Assembly (NCBI GenBank): GCA_022885665.1
Contig: JAGQDJ010000003.1
Coordinates: 593,711-657,710 of the forward strand
Source: Triops longicaudatus
Lineage: Eukaryota; Arthropoda; Branchiopoda; Notostraca; Triopsidae
Reading direction: 5' to 3'
Length of the DNA: 64,000 nucleotides
Position numbers and translations under genes: made by a program. Of this stretch, positions 11,498 to 22,160 are shown one piece after another (the first letter of the stretch is position 1; each line of letters begins with the position of its first letter). The notes beneath the pieces are model-generated. The model was not told the origin of the DNA and ran no database searches. It saw nothing but the letters and a program-made list of their open reading frames with translations.

Positions 11498-13653
11498 ATG
11501 TCACATGTGTGGCCTCCAGTGTTAAGGATCACGAGCCTTCACGTAAGATTGACTTTTGTTTCTCTTTCTCAAACATTACTGCAGTGATTGGCGTTTGTTT
11601 AGCGTCCTCCGTTTGTGCTGGCTAACGTTAACCAAGAAACTCAACGAAAGAAGTACACTGGCTATCTTTTCGAAATTGTGGAAGTGCTTGCCAAGAAATA
11701 CGGGTTTAGGTAATATACTTTCTACATTGTATAATTCCACCATGCTTTGCGCAAAAAAAAAAAGAAAAATAAAATTTGGGCATCTAAATGACATATTGGT
11801 CATTTTTTGCAAGACAGCGGAATTATGCAAGGTTCCTTTAGTATATTTATTCATTTAAGACTGTCCAAGACAGATATGAAGTTGTGGAGCCCCAGGATAA
11901 ATCGTTTGGATCCTTGGTGAACGGTACTTGGACAGGAATGGTCGGTCGAGTATTGAACAACGTAATTTTATGTCAAACAAGGGGAGTTGGAACTTAACAC
12001 TGTTTCCTTGCAGGAAAGCGATATTGGAATTGGCCCATTTACAGTGAGTTACCCGCGATACCAGGCCATTGATTTTACTTTTCCGTACTACGAAGAACCA
12101 ACGGCCTTACTGACGCCTCCGCCGCAGGAAGATAGCAAACTTTTTGCTATCACGAAGCCTTTCACTTATGACGTAATTTTTAACCGATGAAACATAAATT
12201 TCGAAATTCGTGTTTCCTTAACCTTAATGTTCAAAGCACAAAGTTAGATTAACGAGACGAAAATTCACTTTCATTTTCGAAAGAGATAAGTTTGTGTACT
12301 ATTAATTTATTTAAAAAAATTATGGAGACTAAATTGCGTGTTTCACGAATTAATGTACAAAACCAATCAGAAGTTATTAACAGTTTATTGATCTCCAAGG
12401 TCTGGCTCGGGATTCTAACGACCTTAATAATCCTGCCGATATCCATTTACGCCTTACATATTGGCCACAAGCGTTTCGTTCAGCCTTTCGGTAAACCTGG
12501 CCAATTCAAGTACAAGGAACGCGTTCCCAATTACACCCACGCTGTGTTGTTCGCTTTAGGAGTTATGTCTACTCAGTGTAAATATACGCTTTATCTATTT
12601 GAAACAAGTACTGACGATTTTTTCTTTTCAAAGCTGGTCAGCGCGTTCCTCCTTTGCATCAAACCAGGCTGTTAGCGGCATTTTGGTGCTTCTGTGTGGT
12701 TGTTATCATTTATTTGTACGTAGGAAATTTAATGGCCTTCTTAACGCTTCCCAAGCTGAGACCGATTGTCAATTCTATTGATGAGTTAGCCAAACTGAGC
12801 ACGACAACGAAAATTGAATGGGCCGTACGTCAGGGAACTATTCTAGAAGGCCTATTTACGGTAAATTTCCGGAACTTGAACTACTTTCATTAATCTCGCC
12901 TGGTTTTTACCTAGCGTAGCAAGCCAAAAGTGGGCCGTACGAAATTATCGGTCGAGGACTATTAAATTGGCCAGTTCGGTTAATAAACGATGACTCAGAA
13001 GGAGTACTGCGTGTTACCAAAGGAAACGTTGTATATATAAAAGTATAGTATTTGAACAAAGATAACTTCCATCTTCAAAGTTTTGGCTAATTGTGCCTGT
13101 GCTTTACAGGAAAAATCGTACTTAAATTTTGCCATAAAAGACGACGCGGTTAAGTCTGAAAAGTGTCGGTTAGCGCTAGCAAAAGAAGAATTTTTTAAAT
13201 CGTATTTTGCCTTAATCGTCTCCAAGAAATGTAATTTCCGAGAGTCACTCAACACGGAGTGAGTACATAACTAATTTTCGTATAATTTTGCACTACTGAT
13301 ACTTAAACATATTCAATATATCTTCAGGGTAAAAGTGCATAGCATATCTTAACTGAATGTCCAAAACATCTTCTGATCTCGCTATGCCTATAAAATACCT
13401 TGTTTCTGTTATTAGGATGCATCGAATGATACAAGGCGGGCTGACTAATTACTGGCAGAAACGATACTGGCCTGGTCGTCATAAATGCGACAATATTCTC
13501 TCTGGTACCCAAGGAGTTCGACCTTTGAGGCTCGTAGACTTACAGAGCGCTTTTCTGCTCTATGCAGCCGGAATCTCCCTATCCTTCATAGCGTTAGCTT
13601 TTGAGTCAGCCATTTCAGCGATTTACAAGTGTGTAAGAGCAATAAAAAAGTAG
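11498..13653 (+). CDS. Ionotropic receptor (divergent iGluR-type ligand-gated channel)
   Basis: Probably an ion channel subunit of the chemosensory IR family. Exons: 11498-11542, 11603-11709, 11874-11961, 12014-12172, 12400-12577, 12634-12860, 12920-13042, 13110-13258, 13416-13653; about 437 residues. The order is iGluR-like. The S1 half of the ligand domain (LRITSLH-RPPFV, TGYLFEIVEVL, NGTWTGMVGRVLN) includes the PFTVSYPR segment, whose Arg matches the ligand-carboxylate-binding position of iGluRs. Then come M1 (VWLGILTTLIILPISIYAL), the pore segment, and an M2-equivalent ending YVGNLMAFLT in place of the iGluR SYTANLAAFLT. S2 follows, then the last helix (SLSFIALAFESAISAIY). No amino-terminal domain and no signal peptide were found, so either the start codon at 11498 is wrong and 5' exons are missing, or the protein is truly short. 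Confidence 0.85.
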
Positions 13654-14114
13654 CATGTTAGCCTTCTCTTCGATGCCATTTTTTACAGCTTTTTACGTGT
13701 ATTAGAATAAGTTTAAGATTGTACATTTGTATTGTTAGAAAATTAAATAGAAAACGCCTTAAAAGAAGCAATCGTCGTTACAATGAGTTAACACGATTGG
13801 CCGTGCGGTTCAAAGAAGGAAAATTGTCAAAATGTCTGAGAATTTACGCAAACATGTTGATTGCTTTATTATCATATCTAAGTAAAGCAAGCAATTATAA
13901 TTTTGAGCTACAACGCCCTGATTTGTGTCATTTTTTGCAAAAAAAAAAAAAAAAAAAAAAAAAATCCGACCGCGCAAATGGGAGTTCACCGAATGGCTAA
14001 CGCTATCTAGAACGACCATAAGAGGCAATTAGTGGTTCTTGGTTCACCGTGTACCGTAAACATGTGCCTGCAATGGTAGTGAGTTACATTAATCTTTTCC
14101 ATTAGCTAAAAATT
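13654..14114. other. Intergenic with a 26-A run
   Basis: Between the ionotropic receptor and PDSS2. The only notable feature is an uninterrupted run of 26 A at 13939-13964. It could be slipped microsatellite or the tail of a decayed retroposed sequence. No target-site duplication was identified. Confidence 0.5.
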
Positions 14115-15375
14115 ATGATTAGAAGGCTTACGCTGGTAATTCCTCTTTCCGCGTTGAAGCGGGGGCCAACTTATTCTGTGTTACTCGCTACCAAAAAGCA
14201 ATTACTAGCCACTGGACCCGTTTCCGGCCTTCTAGAGCTCCGATCGCACAAGTCAACAACTGTTAGCTTAGACAAGGCCTTGATAAATGCGCAACAATTC
14301 CTCGGACCCCATGCCGCCAATCTCGCTCTGCAGAATCTGTTCAGCGGTGAAGTCTCCACTATTACAAGCTATGTGAAGAAACTTATCGGTAGCAATCACC
14401 CTTTATTGCGAACAGCGAAGTAAAAATACAAAATAAATACCTTAAATCGTCAGAACCACTTTTAACCTTTCTGTATTCTTTCCACTAGGAAGATCATCGA
14501 AGGTGATACAAGTACAGCCAAAACGCGAGGCATTATAGTACTCTTGATTGCCAAAGCCTCGGGGACTAAAGCAGGCAATGGATTGGCTTATATAACCAAT
14601 GGAGGTTTGCTGCCGAGCCAACAATCCTTGGCCGAGATCACAGAGATCATCCATACGGCCTATTTGATCCATAGAGGCATTCTGGATACAGGCAACAGTC
14701 TCGTACAGCAAGCTCTGCGTCAAAGCATGGATTACGGCAATAAAGTTGCAGTACTTTGCGGTGATTTCCTCCTCGCCCAGGCGTGCAATCGGTTAGCTTC
14801 GCTCCGAAACACTCATGCAAGTTTTAAAGATCTTCGTTTTATTGACTTTTAACGTATTTTTGTATGAAATACAGATCGTTGAGTTGATAAGCAGTGCCAT
14901 AGCCGATTTATCGGAATCAGCCTTCGTGGCCACGAATAAGCGCCAATTTTTGAGCGGAGGCGTATCAAGTTGGCAAGAATCGGTGAGCTTAAGCGCAGGA
15001 TCGCTGCTCTCCCGTGCATGTGCTGGCGTGGTGCTCCTGGCAGGCCAGAGAGATTCGTTGCAAAAATCTGCCATTCAGTTCGGGGAACAAGTTGCGTTCG
15101 CGTTGCAGGCCAACTATGAAATCACGCGATGGCAGAAACACAGAAGTGTGAGTGAAGATTCGTTGATTCTTGTCATGCAGTGTCAGACGCAGCCGCAGTT
15201 GATAGATGCGATTGTAGAGGGGAAAGTGAAGCCTTTAGTTGATCAAGTTCCTTTAGAAAAAGCGATTGTTGCCTGTAACGCATATGTAGATGGAGCCTTA
15301 GCCGCGTTGGAGCCGTTTCCGCCGGGTGATGCGCGCTTAGTCTTGGAAAATCTTGTAAAAGCGTTGAGACTGTAG
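14115..15375 (+). CDS. PDSS2: Decaprenyl/polyprenyl diphosphate synthase subunit 2
   Basis: Non-catalytic partner of PDSS1 in the mitochondrial enzyme that makes the isoprenoid tail of ubiquinone. Exons 14115-14419, 14489-14816 and 14875-15375 give about 377 residues, similar to animal PDSS2. Family segments include LFSGEVSTITSYVKKLIGS, then NHPLLRTAKK, RGIIVLLIAKASG, SLAEITEIIHTAYLIHRGIL, NKVAVLCGDFLLAQACNRLA and ALEPFPPGDARLVLENLV. The helix where PDSS1 has the first DDxxD metal-binding motif reads EIIHTAYLIHRGIL, with no DDxxD, as is normal for PDSS2. The basic, hydrophobic N-terminus (MIRRLTLVIPLSALKRG) looks like a mitochondrial presequence. Intron 2 keeps the frame only if it is GC-AG (donor gcaagt at 14817). 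AATAAA occurs shortly after the stop. Confidence 0.95.
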
Positions 15376-15524
15376 AAAATGTATAGTGTAATAAAGAGTT
15401 TTGTAAAGTAGACAAACTCCCTCAGGGATTACAGTGTGTTATGAAAATACATTGTTTTGTTCATATTTTGATCTGTCTATGAGTTACCTTAAGTGGGTGG
15501 GGTTACCGAGTCCTCGATAAAATT

Positions 15525-15755
15525 GTGAAAAACGAGACTGCGCTCAATGTGTTTCTGACATTTTGCAAGTTGATGCTAGAAAACGACGAAGATCAGTTTA
15601 TGCCACGCACTCCAATTAACCGAATGTCTGAAATAAACAAATTAAGCTATGGAAATTATTCCCCTCCGTGTGAGGATTCCGAATCTGCAAGAATTATTGA
15701 GCTAGCCCTTCAAATAAGCGAGAAAACTGAGCTTGAATATGGAATCATGCCCTGA
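15525..15755 (+). CDS. Small ORF of unknown function (76 codons)
   Basis: An open frame of 76 residues starting at the ATG at 15525, with ordinary amino-acid composition (FLTFCKLMLENDEDQF near the start, ARIIELALQISEKTELEYG near the end). It resembles nothing I recognise. No splice sites were assigned. The frame ends exactly where a tRNA-derived repeat seems to begin, so it may be a fragment of a mobile element or a chance ORF. Confidence 0.25.
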   Translation: MKNETALNVFLTFCKLMLENDEDQFMPRTPINRMSEINKLSYGNYSPPCEDSESARIIELALQISEKTELEYGIMP

Positions 15756-15756
15756 G

Positions 15757-16045
15757 GGCGTCTCAGGAGCCAAAAATTTTGAAATCCCATAAGGAATAAC
15801 ATGGGAAAAAGTGCGATGCACAGCATCATGCTTTCCGACGTCTCGTTCACCCTTTCCTATCCCTTTTCCTGCTTCCTATGCTTGGTACTCTTGGTAATTC
15901 CATTTCAGTGGGATATACCAGGTACCATAGGAACCAGGCCAGGGCATACTTAGTTTTTTATTTCCTCTGAAAAACCAAACCTCAGACACGGGGGCTCGAA
16001 CCCACGACATTGCCTTAGACCGCTCGGCCATAAAACTTCTATGGT
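15757..16045 (-). repeat. Candidate tRNA-derived SINE or tRNA pseudogene
   Basis: On the minus strand a tRNA-Leu/Ser-like A box (TGGCCGAGCGGTCTAAGG, complement of 16013-16030) is followed after about ten bases by a B box (GGTTCGAGCCC, complement of 15992-16002). The anticodon arm is missing. About 230 bp of non-tRNA sequence continues toward 15757. A tRNA-like head with polymerase III boxes plus an unrelated body is the structure of a tRNA-derived SINE. A broken tRNA gene with no body is the alternative. Ends are approximate, and no A-rich tail or target duplication was confirmed. Confidence 0.45.
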
Positions 16046-16281
16046 TTTTGCTTGTTTGAAATATAAATCTTACTGGTCGTATGTTACCTATGCAACTTCT
16101 TAGATACCAACTAGTGCTGTTTTTTTATTATTATTTTTAGACTTTTTACTAACAGGAAGTTTGTTCAAAATGAAACACTATACCTTATAGCCATTCGTAC
16201 AAGTGGATTTAAAAGCATATTTTAGAAGACCAAGAATTCATAAAGTAAGACGAATGCACTGATTTTCATATTTTATGGTAT

Positions 16282-16287
16282 TTTATT
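16282..16287 (-). terminator. Possible poly(A) signal of the IAP gene
   Basis: AATAAA on the minus strand about 600 bp beyond the IAP stop codon. The region 16290-16892 would then be its 3' UTR; it is AT-rich and has no ORF of note. A short TATA microsatellite lies near 16718. Confidence 0.35.
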
Positions 16288-16892
16288 GAAAAATGTTTAC
16301 AACTACTGTAATTTAAACATATTTCAAAAGCAAATTATCCGCCTTTTACCTAAATTAAAACTTATTATAATGCATGTGTCTTGTTATAGCGTACATGACA
16401 AGGGGCAGTAAATTGTACACAAAAACTTTCTTTATATAAAAATTTTGCAAGTTTATACACAAATTTAGTAGTGGGTGCAGGCAAGCTCTTGATTCTTCAG
16501 TTTCGAGCGTAGGGTCACAATAAAACAATTTTTTTCACGTTTGACACAAAGAAGGGCATATTTCTTTTTTTTTATTTTTTTATTTTGTAGCAACATTGTG
16601 TTTGGCACCGGTCTTTATTTGTCCAGTGACTGAATGTCTTTTCCAACACTTCTGAGTACTACAAACTCTCCAGTTTTTTTTCTTGATCTTCTCTTTCTCG
16701 TTTTGTGTGTGTTCTATATATATATACATACAAAATCATCGAGATGACATTGTCAGCGTATGTTTTGAGGCCTTATATTCAAAGACCGGTGCCAAACAGG
16801 ATGTTGACACCTATTTTTGGCTGCGCCGAAGCCGACGAGTTTCAGCAGCAAATTAGGATAGACAGAAAACCTAAGGTGCTCGTTCCGAAAAC

Positions 16893-18847
16893 TCAAGTCA
16901 TATAGACGCGAACTGTGGCTTGAATTTGCTTCCTGCAGATGGGGCAATTGCTCAATGCTGCCGCACAACCAGGACAAACGGCCAAGTGCCCACAAGGTAA
17001 AAAAACAATACCCATTTCTTGATCCAAGCAGACTTTGCAGAGCGTTGCTTCATGCTTGGGCTTCTCATCCATCGGTCGGTACAATTCAGGTTTAGGCGCG
17101 CATACCGACGGGCCCGTTTGCGTGGATGTGGGTTGCGAAACCGGTTCTCCGCTATTTGATATGACCGGAGGTGCCTCGTCCTATAATACAAAAAAAATTC
17201 ACTTGAGTTTTCAATTCTATCAATAACCTTCAATAATAGTAGAAATATCGAAAGATTGTTTGCAGTTTTAATACCATCGTGAGCAAAAGGTTTGACATAA
17301 ATAAGCAATTCTTCAATACTTTGACGTATTTTGCTTTATCTTACGTATTTCACTTCATTTTACTTATTTATTATATCTTTCTTATAAAAAATATAATAAA
17401 TAAGTAAAATGAAGTGAAATACGTAAGATAAAACAAAATACGTCAAAGTATTTAAGAATAATTACGCAGAATTTTTCCAGGACGTGTTTCACATATTCTT
17501 CTCCTTTCATGTCCAACAGAAATTTGCATTTCGAGAACCACCGTGCGTGTTCTGTCCAAGGTTGGTCTTCAGGTTCCCAATTCTTGAGCGCTCCTTCGCA
17601 CCAAAAGCACTTGACATGGTCTCCGGTACCTAAAAAAATCCTACATATTATTAAATCCGCCCACTTTCAACTACACACACAAAAATACAATAAATAAAAA
17701 ATTAAAATACAATAAAATAAATAAAAAATTAAAACAATAAAATAAATAAAAAATTAAAATACAATAAAATAAATAAAAAATTAAAATACAATAAAATAAA
17801 TAAAAAATAATATAAGAAATGTGATTTGTCTTTAAAAGAAACACACTAGCGATGAATCGTGTTCGGCAAAATTTTTTAAAATAATAAAAAATACAAGAGG
17901 AAACCGCAAAAGGCCCCAAACGCATTACCCAAGTAAAAAAAACCCGATTCGGCCAATTGCTCCGGTTTCTGGCTCAAACCCGAGGGCCAGTCCTTATACG
18001 TGCTTAAGCGGTTGTCGAACGTCACCATGTTAGGAACTCCGGCCGTGCAATGGGGCTGTACCGGGAGCTTGGCCAAGCTCGTTTCAGCTCCGTGTCTGGT
18101 TTTAATGCCGTAATTCGCCGGGCTTTCATTTTCGGCAAAAGCGTTGGGTCGATACTGCGGAGCAAACCGGCCACAAACGTCTTCTCCGGACAAATCTGTC
18201 CTTAACGACGTTGACGGCGTCACCCACGGCAGGTCACTGGGTCCTTCCGACTGTCTGGACGACGACGACGACGAAAAAGACGGCGAAGACGTTGACGAAG
18301 ACGCGCCCGAAGACGGCAAACTCGCTGTCCATGAGCTCGGTCCGTCCCGACGCAAATCCTCCGCAGCTCCTTCGTTCGTGATAGGAATGTTGCCCACCGG
18401 TAATTCTCGCATAAAGGGACACTGTGGCGCGTGCTTTTTGTGCTCTTGGACCGGATCGTCGCTAGGCTCCCATTGGCTGATGATTATAAGGCAAAAGGCG
18501 CACTGGACCTGGTCGTTGACGCCCCGGTAAAAGAACCCCGCTTTGGCTAAGCTTTCCGGTGACAAATACACAACCTGCCAACGCCTGAATGTCTGTAGTC
18601 GCACTATTTCGCTGAACAAGGCTTGTTTCGAGGGTAAACGGTACTCGGATACGCTGACAGGGGGCGCATCGTACTCGTCTGAGCTCGAATCTGCCTGGGT
18701 ATCCGTTACGGACCTGCGACGAGAAGTTTCGTGGCTGATACTATCGGTGACAGTGGATACTGTTGGAGGCTTGGACCGATGTGAAGCGTTGGGTTCCTGT
18801 ACTCCAGGCAGTCTTAACAAGCACGTTAAACGTTTCACGGTGTGCAT
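16893..18847 (-). CDS. Inhibitor of apoptosis protein, two BIR domains plus RING (Diap1-like)
   Basis: A caspase-binding E3 ubiquitin ligase that restrains apoptosis. Exons in coding order: 18847-17929, 17629-17466, 17180-16893; about 456 residues. BIR1 (about residues 83-148) has CAFC, then 16 residues, H, six residues, C. BIR2 (about 279-347) has CFWC with the same H and C spacing, so both zinc sites are intact. The C-terminal RING reads CKVCLDQEMGIVFLPCGHLA with the remaining CPGC and CPIC pairs present. Two BIRs plus RING without a CARD matches insect DIAP1/IAP1. The region between the BIRs is Ser-rich, including a run of about six serines. The ATG at 18847 opens the first BIR-containing exon; a further 5' exon cannot be excluded. 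One intron carries a long hairpin and another a 27-bp tandem repeat. Confidence 0.93.
17311..17456. repeat. Near-perfect inverted repeat (66-bp arms, 14-bp loop) in an IAP intron
   Basis: Left arm 17311-17376 and right arm 17391-17456 are reverse complements at 64 of 66 positions by eye, separated by 14 bases. The structure lies inside the IAP intron 17181-17465 and starts nine bases downstream of its donor site on the coding strand. It could be a snap-back MITE, a microRNA or hairpin-RNA precursor, or a recent inverted duplication. Confidence 0.9.
17690..17815. repeat. AT-rich minisatellite, about 27-bp unit, in an IAP intron
   Basis: About four and a half copies of a 27-bp unit (attaaaatacaataaaataa plus an ataaaaa tail), one copy shortened to 25 bp. 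It lies within the intron 17630-17928. Confidence 0.85.
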
Positions 18848-19515
18848 AGTCAGGCCAATGGGTCGTTTGATCAGGCGAGAAAGGGAATATGTACGATTTC
18901 CAGGGTCATGGGGCCTATTAAGAAATAAAAGATGAAGATTAACACTTTAGGCTTGCTGAATTCCACGAAAAACGATACGCTAGTTTCCTGTGTGAACACT
19001 GGGAATTGCACTGTTATCAGGGCGCCAGTTTATTGATTAGTTTCCTCACTTCCGATGTTGTTGCAAGGCGTGAACGCATGTCACATAGCCATGTTGCAAA
19101 AGTATTGCTTTACCTGGAGAAACTAACGCAAGCTGACACTGTTCCGTTTAACTTGCAATCAAAAATTTTCGTTTAATTTGCAAATTTTGAAGCTGTGAAA
19201 GAGTTTTTCGGAAGTATTACAGTCAAGCCAGATTTTTTCTCTAATTTCATAGGAGTAATTTAATATAATTTAATCAGTATATTAAACGATTTTAAAAGCG
19301 AATTATAAAAAATCAATAACTGTACGAAGACATTCGGAAGGGAAATTGAGCGTTACTCGAGTTTGACTTACGTTTTATTTGGAAGTAGAAATTTGGCAGT
19401 AATTAACTTACTTCGCATTCAGACTTTAAATTAAATTGGACAAGAAAATTTTTATTTAGAGCGTTTAATTTTCAAACTAAAAAAAATATATTAGAACATA
19501 TTGCCAAGCACTCAA

Positions 19516-19580
19516 CGATAAGCGTTTATCTCTTTGATAAAGCGTTTATCTCTTTGATAAACGCTTATCGCTTTGATAAA
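19516..19580. repeat. Palindromic array of gataaagcgtttatc-type units
   Basis: cgataagcgtttatc (19516-19530) is the exact reverse complement of gataaacgcttatcg (19556-19570). Between them lie two direct copies of a tctctttgataa unit. The result is a cruciform-capable cluster with several GATAA motifs in both orientations. Confidence 0.8.
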
Positions 19581-21260
19581 CAAGTTCAATTTTGCGTTTG
19601 ACGTTCAATTTGACATATTTTCAGCTGTGACTAGCGAGATTCCCCATTCATTAAGATTTTGCTTACTTCATTTCCACAAAAACTGCAACATACAACTGTT
19701 ACCGGAAGAATACTTATTTGTACAATAACGCCCTGTTTTGTGATACACAACTTCGAAGACTGTTCAATGAATGTTGGACGGTATTATATGAAAGGAAGTG
19801 CTCTATCGTATGCTTCATATTGCAATGGGAAAAACACAAGAAAAAAATTACGAAAGTGGCAATTCCCCTAAAAATAACCGCTGACGTACTTGTTTGTGTA
19901 CATTGCGTAAATTTTTTAATGCTGAATTTGCACTAACAATTTGTGCGTATCAACGTTCATCAACACAAAATCAACCCGATTTGACTTTAACGTGTTAACT
20001 CTTGACAGCAAAACTCTTTGGTGGAGACTCACAATAGGAGTTTTTACTTGATCTTAACGGTAAAACCCCACCAGCCCCTTCTTGCACATATTTACTAACG
20101 AAATGACACAAATTTCCTTTCGTAACCGCGTTTTACGCAACATCCTTCTAGGAAATGAACGATAGCTTATCCTCAACAGAAAATTTTCGAAATGCGAGCA
20201 CCGAAATTGACTAGCTGAGTGTTTCTTTTGAAGTCATGTTTACATATACAATTCGTTCTCATGGACATCAACTGGCTTGCTACCAAGGATATTTTTGCTT
20301 TTGAGACCTTTAAAGGTCTTGGTGGGCGACTAACAACCTTCAACGTACAGAGAATAGAATATAACCAGTTTGCACACCTTTTATGGCAAGTTGCTAGTAC
20401 CAAATCCGAGCAGAATTCGATTTGCCTTGGTCTGAATATACTCCATAATTCGTTAAATACAAAGTATTTTTAATTAAAATTTCAGTACTTCCAAGAAAAT
20501 CCCTTTTTGTTTTTCCCGCGTTCAACAAACTCTAGTCAATAAAATTTTCTTTTTTATTTATTATTATTTTACAGTCAAAGCTCGTTATTCGCGTAGGTTA
20601 TTTCCTGAAAAAATCCACAAAATATAGAAATCTACTTTGAAAGTTTGGGATGCGTTCCATGGTTACAAAAAAGGCAAAAATTAATTTTAAATATTATTTA
20701 AATACCATTCTGCCCAATGAGCTTAATTATTCTGCTTCATCCGCTTCTGATCATTATTTTTCTTGTTAACAATTTTCTACGCTGATTTCATACCGTTTGA
20801 ATTATTTTTTGTACTCAATTACGAAACAGCGTTTTGAATCAAAATTGCAGTTCTCTCGAATTCTTCAACGATTGCTCGATTATATTCATTGCCGTAAAAA
20901 AGAATTTTGGTTCAGACGTCAATACGCACTTTTTCTGGATTTTTCGCAAATTCGTCTACTTTTAAGAAGAATTTTCGGGAGGGTAAGTCCCCCATGATAT
21001 ATTCGTTACCTTCGTGAAGTTTTCGATGACTCGGTGGAATTGCTTTGCACAAACATACATGTTTTTTCCGGGAAATCAAGAAACATATCCTGTTGACAAG
21101 ACCACTGACGGGAAATACGTCCTGTGATAAATTCACGGCGTTAAATGAATGTTCTGAATTCACTCTACTAATTGAACACTAATAAACTAGCGGACTCCAG
21201 CGCATTTGTGCGATATTTATGCTAGACTCATTTCCTTTATCTGCCTTCTATAAAATTAAA

Positions 21261-21440
21261 GTTTCTACGTATAATATCTACGTTGATAAAAAAGTACCGA
21301 AGTCCTAATTTTCCCTTCGAGCGGACGAGAAAGAACTATAATGGCGTCTATCTCAAATCCGTTTCTAAGTATAATATCTACGTTGGCAAAAAGTACTGAA
21401 GTCCCAATTCTCCCTTCTACGACGCAGAAGCGACGGGCAA
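21261..21440. repeat. Tandem duplication, about 100-bp unit
   Basis: 21261-21320 (gtttctacgtataatatcta and onward) recurs at 21361-21420 (gtttctaagtataatatcta and onward), offset 99-100 bp with a few substitutions and one indel. Similarity fades in the second half of each unit, which suggests an old duplication. Confidence 0.7.
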
Positions 21441-21926
21441 GAACCGGAATGGCATCGCTTCGGGGGAACTACGTGCTTGGGAGAGCGAAGGCAGGAAAGA
21501 GAAGGGATGAAGAGAGCAAAGCACAATTTGAGCAACGCCATATGTGGAGCTGGTATACAACCAACGTCTATTCAAACGCACTTTGTTTGGAATTTGTTAG
21601 GAAACAGATTCCTGGAAGTATGGAATCATGTAACAGTCATTTTTTAGATAATATTAATACTGGACTCACTCAAAGGCACCATAATATTATAAATTAAATT
21701 GAAAAAAGATTAACTTGATAAGATTCGCGGAATATACTTATAAAAGGTCTTTATCGTCGATAAAAACATTAGGTTAATCCATAACGTACTTTTCCTTGTT
21801 AGTGGTAAACAAAGCACAATGGAAACTGTCGTTACACCAACAACACTGCTCTTGTAAGAAAAAATACACGTAGATATCCTGATTTTTGTTTCACTTCTAT
21901 CACAGTTCTGCAAGTAGTACAGTTGT

Positions 21927-22160
21927 CAGGGGGGAAACCAGTACAAAGAACCATCACTATCTGCTGCCCTCACAAGGGGAATAGACAAGGAAATATATGG
22001 CGCACCTACGCCATCTAGTTAAGCCACGGCAGTTGCGCAAGTGCCTCTATAAAAGGCTCCAGCACCGCAACGCTGCTTTAGTACTCAGTGACGCGTTGTA
22101 AGCGTAGGAAGGTATAATGGGGCCGCTTATAAATAAATGAATGGGATGTGCTGTACAAAC
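21927..22160 (+). repeat. Possible solo LTR or stray promoter
   Basis: A block starting near TGTCAGGGGGGAAACC contains a well-formed TATA box (tataaaag, 22048-22055), an initiator-like tcagt about 30-35 bases downstream, and aataaa about 80 bases after the TATA box. That order is typical of a retrotransposon LTR. The right end, near tgctgtaca, and any target duplication are unclear. Confidence 0.3.

Noticed and set aside
14115..15375. First thought to be UQCRC2 (mitochondrial complex III core protein)
   Set aside because: Segments such as SLAEITEIIHTAYLIHRGIL and NKVAVLCGDFLLAQACN are those of PDSS2, and no M16-peptidase features are present.
17660..17930. CRISPR-like array because of the regular repeats
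   Set aside because: The repeats are AT-only, tandem without unique spacers, and sit in a eukaryotic intron: a minisatellite.
20912..21163. Minus-strand ORF of 83 codons in the gene desert
   Set aside because: No recognisable domain and no partner exons; start and end look arbitrary.
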